This document shows positions 1 to 4,470 of a stretch of 6,619 bases of DNA, in pieces. The notes beneath the pieces are model-generated. The model saw nothing but the letters and a program-made list of their open reading frames with translations. It did no database searches and was not told the DNA's origin. Each line of letters begins with the position of its first letter. The stretch's first letter is position 1. The stretch comes from CAVYPR01 sp052145775 (GTDB lineage: Bacteria > Actinomycetota > Acidimicrobiia > Acidimicrobiales > RAAP-2), in NCBI GenBank assembly GCA_052145775.1, contig JBKQNY010000010.1, positions 1-6,619 of the forward strand, read 5' to 3'. The translations under genes were made by a program, and so were the position numbers.

Positions 1-273
1 CAGGAGGTCCGAGGCCGCCAGGGCATGACGGGCATCGCCGATGGACCGGCCCGCGTTCCGGCAGGCCTGGCTCAGGCGCTTCACCATGGGGCCGAGGAAC
101 GCCCCCTCTCCGCACGCCGGCTCGACCGCCCGGAGAGCGCCCAGATCCCGGTCTTCGGTGTACCCGGCCAGGTCGAGGATAAGGTTCACGACCCAGCGGC
201 GAGTGAAGACCTCGCCTTGGAGCCGTTCCCGGTACGCCTCGTCAACGCCCATGGGGATAGGTGCGATGCCCAT
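1..273 (-). CDS. N6-adenine DNA methyltransferase, N-terminal part (runs off left edge)
   Basis: The 91 codons read from ATG at 273 to the window edge without a stop. Seen directly: FTRRWVV at residues 23-29, then EPACGEGAFL at 51-60. The second is motif I, the S-adenosylmethionine-binding loop of gamma-class N6-adenine methyltransferases (usual form DPACGSGxFL). The first resembles the FTP-type segment that precedes it in Eco57I-like and type I HsdM-like enzymes. The product should transfer a methyl group from SAM to adenine in a specific DNA site. The (N/D)PPY catalytic motif lies beyond the window, so activity and any fused nuclease cannot be judged. A second in-frame ATG at 252 (residue 8) is an alternative start. 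Neither start has a clear Shine-Dalgarno sequence, and the first in-frame upstream stop is near position 410. The gene points away from the adjacent att-like region, so it may be restriction-modification or other defence cargo of an integrated element. That role is inference; the family call is fairly sure. Confidence 0.8.
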   Translation of the reverse strand, partial: MGIAPIPMGVDEAYRERLQGEVFTRRWVVNLILDLAGYTEDRDLGALRAVEPACGEGAFLGPMVKRLSQACRNAGRSIGDARHALAASDLL

Positions 274-303
274 GTGAGTGAGCGTAGGCGCCCGCTGTGA
301 CGC

Positions 304-326
304 CCTCGGGGAATTCGGGATCCGCC
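304..326 (-). repeat. degenerate inverted third copy of the 23-bp repeat
   Basis: On the plus strand CCTCGGGGA (304-312) and TCCGCC (321-326) are the two parts of the reverse complement of the repeat found at 422-444 and 504-526. They are separated by an extra 8 nt, ATTCGGGA. It is therefore in opposite orientation to the other two copies and interrupted. It lies just upstream of the methyltransferase start. It could be a decayed recombinase arm-type site or a chance resemblance; the 10-bp core GGGATCCGCC at 317-326 is exact. Confidence 0.4.
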
Positions 327-364
327 CTGATGACAGTAGAACGGAGTCGGTGCCAGCGTGATCA

Positions 365-385
365 GGCCCGGGTCGCGCCCGGGCC
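365..385. repeat. GC-only 8-bp perfect hairpin
   Basis: GGCCCGGG (365-372) and CCCGGGCC (378-385) are perfect inverted repeats around a 5-nt TCGCG loop. A transcript from either strand would form a very stable stem. No U tract follows on either strand, so it is not a classical intrinsic terminator. It sits about 90 nt upstream of the methyltransferase start and just left of the tandem repeats. It may act as a transcript end, a leader structure or a protein-binding palindrome; the sequence does not decide. Confidence 0.5.
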
Positions 386-396
386 CGAGACCACCG

Positions 397-420
397 TCAT
401 CCCAACTTTCATCCCAACTT
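397..420. repeat. 12-bp perfect tandem repeat (TCATCCCAACTT x2)
   Basis: TCATCCCAACTT occurs at 397-408 and again immediately at 409-420, without mismatch. Its first part, CATCCCAAC, returns once more at 617-625, on the other side of the tRNA fragment and just ahead of the integrase remnant. Short direct repeats on both sides of a core are what arm-type binding sites of tyrosine integrases look like in attP regions. That role is inferred from position only. Confidence 0.55.
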
Positions 421-421
421 T

Positions 422-526
422 TCCGGCGGATCCCCAAGGATCGCGGGCCACCGGCTGTTTGAGACCTGTAGGATACTCCCTGGTCACGAGGTCTTTTGGA
501 GACTCCGGCGGATCCCCGAGGATCGC
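422..526. repeat. pair of 23-bp direct repeats, 82 bp apart
   Basis: The 23-bp units at 422-444 and 504-526 begin TCCGGCGGATCCCC and end AGGATCGC. They differ at one base only (A at 436, G at 518). Each unit contains GATCC-N4-GGATC, a 5-bp inverted repeat that could form a small hairpin or bind a dimer. The right unit ends 9 bp before the tRNA fragment begins. Possible roles are integrase or excisionase arm sites or regulator operators. The repeats are certain; the function is inferred. Confidence 0.6.
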
Positions 527-535
527 ACTTCCCTC

Positions 536-574
536 TTTAGGAAACCGATGCTCTATCCCCTGAGCTACGGGGGC
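536..574 (-). pseudogene. 5' half of tRNA-Arg(CCU), cut at the anticodon loop (att-site remnant)
   Basis: Read from 574 leftward on the minus strand, the sequence gives acceptor strand GCCCCCG, TA, D-stem GCTC, D-loop AGGGGATA, GAGC, A, anticodon 5' stem TCGGT and loop TTCCTAA with anticodon CCU. This matches the first 38-39 nt of a standard tRNA-Arg(CCU). The match then stops. The next bases, GAGGG, cannot close the anticodon stem, and no T-arm (GGTTCRANTCC) or 3' acceptor CGGGGGC follows. No 3' half was found by eye elsewhere in the window. tRNA genes are favoured targets of tyrosine integrases, and crossovers in the anticodon loop are known. With an integrase remnant about 100 bp away, this is best read as one side of an old integration, excision or deletion event. 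It is not a functional tRNA. Confidence 0.85.
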
Positions 575-576
575 TG

Positions 577-599
577 ACCTGGGGTTCTACCACCCAGGT
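577..599. repeat. 7-bp perfect inverted repeat between tRNA half and integrase remnant
   Basis: ACCTGGG (577-583) pairs with CCCAGGT (593-599) across a 9-nt spacer, starting 3 bp beyond the tRNA 5' end. No T tract follows, so a terminator call is not supported. It could be part of the former att region or of the tRNA promoter side. Confidence 0.35.
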
Positions 600-604
600 G
601 GGCC

Positions 605-613
605 CTTTAGGAA
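605..613. repeat. second copy of the anticodon-loop core CTTTAGGAA
   Basis: CTTTAGGAA at 605-613 repeats the 9 bp at 535-543. That first copy spans the anticodon loop of the tRNA fragment and its break point. The two copies are 70 bp apart and in the same orientation. A short identity covering the anticodon loop next to an integrase gene is what an attP/attB core would look like. At 9 bp, chance is possible. Confidence 0.35.
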
Positions 614-659
614 CTGCATCCCAACAAATTGCAAACTTTCACTCCGAAAGCACCTTGGA

Positions 660-1411
660 CCGGCACCGAAGCGGCGCCGCGTGGAGAAGGGTATCCGCGA
701 GATCCCACTTGGCGTCGACAAGTTGCAGGTGTTCGTGGGCCGCGACCCCATCACCGGTCGCATGCGGCAGATGTCCGAAACCGCGACCGGGGGATCGCCC
801 AGGCCCGCAGTGTCAGGCCCAACCTCATCACCAAGGTGCAGGCCGGCGAGGACGGGAGCCCGAAGGGCCCAGCCACACTGTCGAGGCTCTTCGACGAGTG
901 GCTCGACCACGGCAGGCGCACCCGCAGGTGGGCCGAGCAGTCGGGGCTCGAATGCGAGCGCAAGGCCGACAAGTCCATCCGCCCCTCCCTCGGGGGCATC
1001 AAGCTGGCGAAGCTCACCGCCTGACACCTTGACGCCTTCTGCGCGCCGCACCTCGATGCCGGGCTCTCGGCCAGGACCGTCTTGCAGTACCACTGGATCA
1101 TCTCCGCAGCGTTGAACCAGCCGATCAAGTGGGGCTACCTGCCGCAGAACGCCGGCCGCCTGGCAACCGCGCCGAACGTCAAGAAGCGGGAGATCGAGGT
1201 CCCCTCCCCCGCCGAGCTCCAGTCTCGGGTCGCTCTGGCGGCCTCTAGCGAGAACCCCGAGATGGCCACGATCATCGAGTTCGCGGCCATCACCGGCATG
1301 TGCCGCGGGGAGATCGGCGCACTGCGCTGGAGCGACGTCGACACGGCAGCACGGCTGACCTATGTGCGTTGCTCGCACTTGAGGGCAGGTTCCCATCACG
1401 ACCTGACGTAG
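660..1411 (+). pseudogene. tyrosine site-specific integrase, degraded and truncated
   Basis: Frame 3 from about 660 (GTG at 681) gives an AP2-like arm-binding N-terminus (GIREIPLGVDKLQVF, VGRDPITGR). Near the five-G run at 789-793 the homology moves to frame 2: the core-binding domain with LFDEWLDHG and IRPSLGGIKLAKLTA, a TGA at 1022-1024, then HLDAF, SARTVLQY and SAALNQPIKWGY in the same frame. The catalytic domain begins with ITGMCRGEIGALRWSDVD. Family members have Arg directly after TGM or TGL (box I); here codon 1301-1303 is TGC, Cys. Homology fades after about 1380, and the frame stops at 1409-1411 with no box II (HxLRH) or active-site Tyr. A frameshift, a nonsense codon, a lost catalytic Arg and a missing C-terminal half make it inactive. 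The family resembles integrases of actinobacterial integrative elements. It lies beside a split tRNA, its probable former target. Confidence 0.88.
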
Positions 1412-1512
1412 CTGGGACGGACACTCGTGCGGAGGTGACCGTGGCTGCACCGGCATGGTCGCACTCTCGGGCCGCGGCGAGCGGCTGCGTCGAAAAGCGG
1501 TGGAGGGCTCAA

Positions 1513-1546
1513 ACACCTGACCTGCATGTCCGGTCTGCTCAGGTGT
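1513..1546 (-). terminator. possible hairpin at the 3' end of the GH5-like gene
   Basis: ACACCTGA (1513-1520) and TCAGGTGT (1539-1546) are perfect 8-bp inverted repeats with an 18-nt loop. The right arm overlaps the stop codon and last codons of the GH5-like gene on the minus strand. The position suits a transcript end, but the loop is long and no U tract follows, so a factor-assisted stop or a chance palindrome is equally possible. Confidence 0.3.
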
Positions 1547-2669
1547 GTTCAGAGCACACACGACCGATGAGCGCGGCCTCAGCCGGTGTGTACGGACTGC
1601 CGTCCTTGCGCAAGAGGTCGTGCAACCAAATCCGATCCCTTCGAGTGGGCAGCATCCACGACGACCACGGAAATCGCGTCTGGGTCTTTCCGTCGACCAA
1701 TCCCCACGAAAACGCCCCTACACCCCTTTCGGCCATGAACTCGAGAAGCTCGACTGGCGAACGCGGGCGAGCGAGCCACTCCGTGCAGACAAGTGGACGG
1801 TTGTACGCCGACAAGTGGTCGATGGCCGCAGTGAGGGTCCTGCGCCCGCCGTAGCAGTGGAATGAGATGATGTCTGAGCGGCTCAGCATGATCCGGTTGA
1901 GACGGCTCACACGCTCGGTCGCCCCGCCCACTCCCAGGAATACTCCAGCAGTTATCGGCTGCACCGGGTCCACACTCTGGGACCAATCAAAGACCTCATC
2001 GACAAGATCGGTCACGAGGCGTTGCTTGTGAGCGAGCTCCTTTCTCGGGTACGAGGTGATGTTCGAGTTGTCGGGCTCGTTGAACAGATCCCAGGCGATG
2101 ACTCTCCGGTCAGAGCTGAAACGCTGCATCACCGCCTCTACGTATGTCCGCAGCGACGCCCAATGTGCGGGGTCGGACAGGATCGCGGAGCCCGGAGACT
2201 GCACCCAGGTCGAATTGTGGACACCCGCACGCGGCTGCCTTTGGGGCCCGGGATGCGGCTCGGGGTTCCATACCCCGTCGAACAGCACGAACATCGTTGA
2301 GATGTCGTGGCCGGCCGCGATGGACAGGAATGTGTCCACACGGGCGAGAAAGCGATCGCCGTCGATCCGCCAGAGGAGGTCGTGAAGGAAGACGCGTACC
2401 GAGTTGAAACCGAGGCCCTTCGCCCAACCCAATTCTCGATCGATGGTCTGGGGATCGAACGTGTCACCCTGCCACATTTCGAGCTGGTTTCCGGCCGTCG
2501 AGGGGACGAAGTTGCACCCCACCAGCCACCCGGTGTCGTGCCGCCACGCCCGTGAGCGCTCTTCCCCCCATCGGGCAAGAGATGGAACCCGAGCAGACCA
2601 AGACGCTGGCACCGCGCCACGGAGGAGCGAGACTGCCGCCAGCGCTGCGCCGTTGGCGGCCCTCAACAT
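1539..2669 (-). CDS. GH5-like glycoside hydrolase (cellulase superfamily TIM barrel), probably secreted
   Basis: The 376-residue product belongs to a GH5/clan GH-A group often labelled cellulase-family hydrolase or 1,4-beta-xylanase. Markers are WLVGCNFVPST at 48-58, LEMWQGDTFDPQTIDREL at 63-80, GFNSVRVFLHDLLW at 87-100 and MFVLFDGVWNP at 126-136. WDLFNEPDNSN at 193-203 carries the expected acid/base Glu198, and LVCTEWLAR at 293-301 the expected nucleophile Glu297. KTQTRFPW sits near the end. A retaining beta-glycosidase acting on a beta-linked glucan, xylan or mannan is expected; the substrate is not readable. I chose ATG 2669 because about 40 residues before the conserved domain is normal, and residues 1-26 resemble a weak Ala-rich signal peptide (only Arg3 is basic). 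The Shine-Dalgarno is weak. The frame stays open to an ATG at 2900, but that extension looks non-coding. A gap of 273 bp separates it from the upstream pentapeptide gene, so it may have its own promoter. Confidence 0.85.
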   Translation of the reverse strand: MLRAANGAALAAVSLLRGAVPASWSARVPSLARWGEERSRAWRHDTGWLVGCNFVPSTAGNQLEMWQGDTFDPQTIDRELGWAKGLGFNSVRVFLHDLLWRIDGDRFLARVDTFLSIAAGHDISTMFVLFDGVWNPEPHPGPQRQPRAGVHNSTWVQSPGSAILSDPAHWASLRTYVEAVMQRFSSDRRVIAWDLFNEPDNSNITSYPRKELAHKQRLVTDLVDEVFDWSQSVDPVQPITAGVFLGVGGATERVSRLNRIMLSRSDIISFHCYGGRRTLTAAIDHLSAYNRPLVCTEWLARPRSPVELLEFMAERGVGAFSWGLVDGKTQTRFPWSSWMLPTRRDRIWLHDLLRKDGSPYTPAEAALIGRVCSEHT

Positions 2670-2739
2670 TTCGCTGATGCTATCGGCGCACGTGTCGCCA
2701 ATGACCAGATGGCACCGCAGGCCCCAGGGCACGGGTGCC

Positions 2740-2768
2740 ATCCCATTGCCAGTGCGAGCAGATGCCAA
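2740..2768 (-). promoter_or_regulatory. weak candidate sigma-70-type promoter for the GH5-like gene
   Basis: On the minus strand TTGGCA (2768-2763), a 17-nt spacer and TGGGAT (2745-2740) give one plausible -35/-10 pair about 70 nt ahead of the chosen GH5-like start. Only the -35 box is close to consensus. The rest of the 273-bp intergenic stretch 2670-2942 shows no recognisable gene, strong hairpin or T tract. Confidence 0.2.
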
Positions 2769-2942
2769 TGCCCCGACCTCCACTTCCGACCACGATTCTG
2801 AAGAAGGGGACCAACACTCGTGGTGGATCCGGCCGCCAAGGACACGCTGGGGAAGCTGGTGAGCGCCGTCGCGTCGGCTTGACCGGCACCGATGCCCCAT
2901 GAAACTCGACTCCCGCCTCCGGACCCGGCTTCTTCGATGGCG

Positions 2943-4367
2943 TCAACTTGGAGGCACCAGGGCACCGTTGGACGAGGTCCACCCCGATGGGAGAGAAGTT
3001 GGTGTGCCCCTTAACCCACCGGACACGACACCCGTGAGGTTTGCGCCGGTGAGGTTGGCGCCCCCCAAGTCGGTGTTGGAGAGGTTGGCACCGTTGAGGT
3101 CGGCATTCGCGAGGTTCGCGCCGGCAAGGTTCGCGCCGCTGAAGTCGGCGTCCGTTGCCGTTGGCGAGATGAAGAACGCGTCCCGGAGGTCGGCGTCGGA
3201 GAGATTGGCGTCCGTCAGCTCGGCGCCGATGAAATCGGCGCCGGACATATCGGCGCCAATCAGATCGGCAGAAGCGAGGTCGGCTGTGAGGAGGTCGGCG
3301 CCGGAGAAGTCGGCACCGTCCAGCTTTGCGCCGGCCAGGTCGATCTTGGAATAGTCCACGCCTGCCAGGTCCACGCCGGCCAGGTCCGCGCCGGAGAGGT
3401 TGGCGCCGGGCCCCGCCAGGTACCCGTCGACGACGCTGAACTCCAAGGGGAATTGGGCCGGCACCGTCGTGATGCCACCGGAGATCACACCGGTCATCGT
3501 GGCACCGGTGAGGTTGGCGTTCGTGAGGTCAGTGCCGGTGAGGGTGTCGTCGGTGAGATCTGCACCGGCCAAGTCGACGCCCGTCAGGTCCTCGCCGGCC
3601 AGGTCAATGCCGGCCAGGTCAACGCCCGGACCCGCCAGGTACCCGTCGACGACGCTGAACTCAAAGGGGTACTGGGCCGGCACCTTCGTGATGCCCCCGG
3701 AGATTGCACCCGTCATGGTGGCACCAGTGAAGTCGGCGTTCTCGAGGTCCGTGTCATTGAGACTCGCGTCGTAGAGGTTCGCGTACGCCAGATCAGCACC
3801 GTTGAGCATGGCACCGTTGAGCGCGCTGCCGGAGAGATCGACGCCGAGGAGGTCGGCGTGCGCCAGGTTCGCTCCGGATAGGTTGGCCCCCTTCAGGTCA
3901 GCGCCCTCGATGTCGACGTGCTGGAGATCCGCACCGCGGAAGTCGGCGCCGGCAAGATCAGCTCCTGGGTAGAGCAGGTTGCCGTCGACAGGCACGCCGG
4001 GAACGATTGCCGGACTGGGTGAGGATGGCTTGCTCCAGTTCGCGGCAACTTGGGCGGCGACCGTGAACGTGTATCGAGCTCCGTTGGCGAGACCTCGGAC
4101 GGTGCAGCTGGTCGGACCTGTCGTGGTGCAGTGACGGCTCCCCGGACGAGCGGTCACACGGTACCGGTCGACCCCCCCGCTGTCGCTTGACGCAGGGGGC
4201 TTCCAGGAGACGGTCGCTCCGCGATTGCCGGCGACGGCCTGCACCGACCTGGGGGCGCTCGGGGGAGAAGCGGGCGCCGCCTCGGCCGATGACGTACCGC
4301 CCAGCATCGCCACGGCCGAGATCAGGGTCAGCAAGAGCACGGAGCCGACCACGTGTCTGTAACGCAC
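2943..4367 (-). CDS. secreted fibronectin type III / pentapeptide-repeat protein
   Basis: From GTG at 4367 the product has 474 residues. The start is preceded by AAAGGGGGG about 9 nt upstream and gives a clean signal peptide: RYRH, hydrophobic VVGSVLLLTLISAVAML, and AEA-A near residue 31. An FN3 domain spans about 35-122 (PSAPRSVQAV, ATVSWKPP, YRVTARPGS, GLANGARYTFTVAA). A Cys pair at 80 and 88 may form a disulphide. From about 132 to 447 come A(D/N)LxG pentapeptides, which fold as a right-handed quadrilateral beta-helix. Two non-pentapeptide inserts interrupt them: GATMTGAISGGITKVPAQ and its sister carry on through SVVDGYLAGPG (about 216-250 and 288-322). A decayed third copy, GVVSGGLRGTP...NGALVPPS, ends the protein. 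No enzyme motif or membrane anchor is visible. A binding or surface-structural role is likely but unproven. It is divergent from the GH92 gene. Confidence 0.85.
   Translation of the reverse strand: MRYRHVVGSVLLLTLISAVAMLGGTSSAEAAPASPPSAPRSVQAVAGNRGATVSWKPPASSDSGGVDRYRVTARPGSRHCTTTGPTSCTVRGLANGARYTFTVAAQVAANWSKPSSPSPAIVPGVPVDGNLLYPGADLAGADFRGADLQHVDIEGADLKGANLSGANLAHADLLGVDLSGSALNGAMLNGADLAYANLYDASLNDTDLENADFTGATMTGAISGGITKVPAQYPFEFSVVDGYLAGPGVDLAGIDLAGEDLTGVDLAGADLTDDTLTGTDLTNANLTGATMTGVISGGITTVPAQFPLEFSVVDGYLAGPGANLSGADLAGVDLAGVDYSKIDLAGAKLDGADFSGADLLTADLASADLIGADMSGADFIGAELTDANLSDADLRDAFFISPTATDADFSGANLAGANLANADLNGANLSNTDLGGANLTGANLTGVVSGGLRGTPTSLPSGWTSSNGALVPPS
3412..3731. repeat. 219-bp-period internal duplication in the pentapeptide gene
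   Basis: About 100 bp at 3412-3512 recur at 3631-3731, exactly 219 bp (73 codons) away. The first 32 bp (3412-3443 and 3631-3662) are identical. The remainder differs at scattered positions, several of them silent. The period keeps the reading frame, so whole solenoid modules were duplicated. It encodes the SGGIT...VDGYLAGPG inserts. High DNA identity implies a recent duplication or gene conversion between modules. Confidence 0.8.
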
Positions 4368-4470
4368 GGCGCCGGACCCCCCTTTCTTCCTCACGACCCG
4401 CCCCGTTGTCCGGCAGGGGCGCGCATTACAGTACCTTTGCGAGGATTCGTACGCGGGGCGGAGGGGCAAC
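4368..4470. promoter_or_regulatory. 103-bp divergent intergenic region between the pentapeptide and GH92 genes
   Basis: Both starts must be served from these 103 bp. Rightward, GGAGGGG at 4460-4466 is a strong ribosome-binding site 4-6 nt before GTG 4471. Leftward, a purine-rich AGGAAGAAAGGGGGG precedes GTG 4367. The least GC-rich spot is ATTACAGTACCTTTG (4425-4439), which could hold overlapping -10 elements for both directions. TTGTCC at 4406-4411 is a possible rightward -35, but its 15-nt spacing to TACAGT (4427-4432) is short. No clear operator palindrome is seen. Confidence 0.4.

Noticed and set aside
500..574. Complete functional tRNA-Arg
   Set aside because: The anticodon stem cannot close, there is no T-loop consensus, and there is no 3' acceptor complementary to GCCCCCG.
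587..1561. 324-codon open frame on the minus strand
   Set aside because: Antisense to the integrase remnant, which has clear family motifs on the plus strand. The frame shows no recognisable motif and overlaps the GH5-like stop.
1300..1854. 184-codon plus-strand open frame
   Set aside because: It overlaps the integrase remnant in another frame and is antisense to the GH5-like gene. No recognisable motif, and the composition is shadow-like.
2670..2900. Extended start of the GH5-like gene at ATG 2900
   Set aside because: The frame is open, but the added 77 residues (MGHRCRSSRRDGAHQLPQ and on) show no signal peptide or homology, and the conserved domain already has a normal N-terminal lead from 2669.
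2899..3881. Several plus-strand open frames of 120-150 codons rich in RSAPxRFAP-type repeats
   Set aside because: They are mirror images of the pentapeptide repeats on the minus strand. The apparent periodicity is inherited from that gene.
2943..3980. CRISPR-like or tandem-repeat array
   Set aside because: The 15-bp periodicity comes from A(D/N)LxG codons in an intact reading frame. Units are degenerate with no constant repeat and unique spacers.
2943..4367. Qnr/MfpA-type quinolone-resistance pentapeptide protein
   Set aside because: Those are cytoplasmic gyrase-binding proteins without signal peptides or FN3 domains. This product is predicted to be exported.
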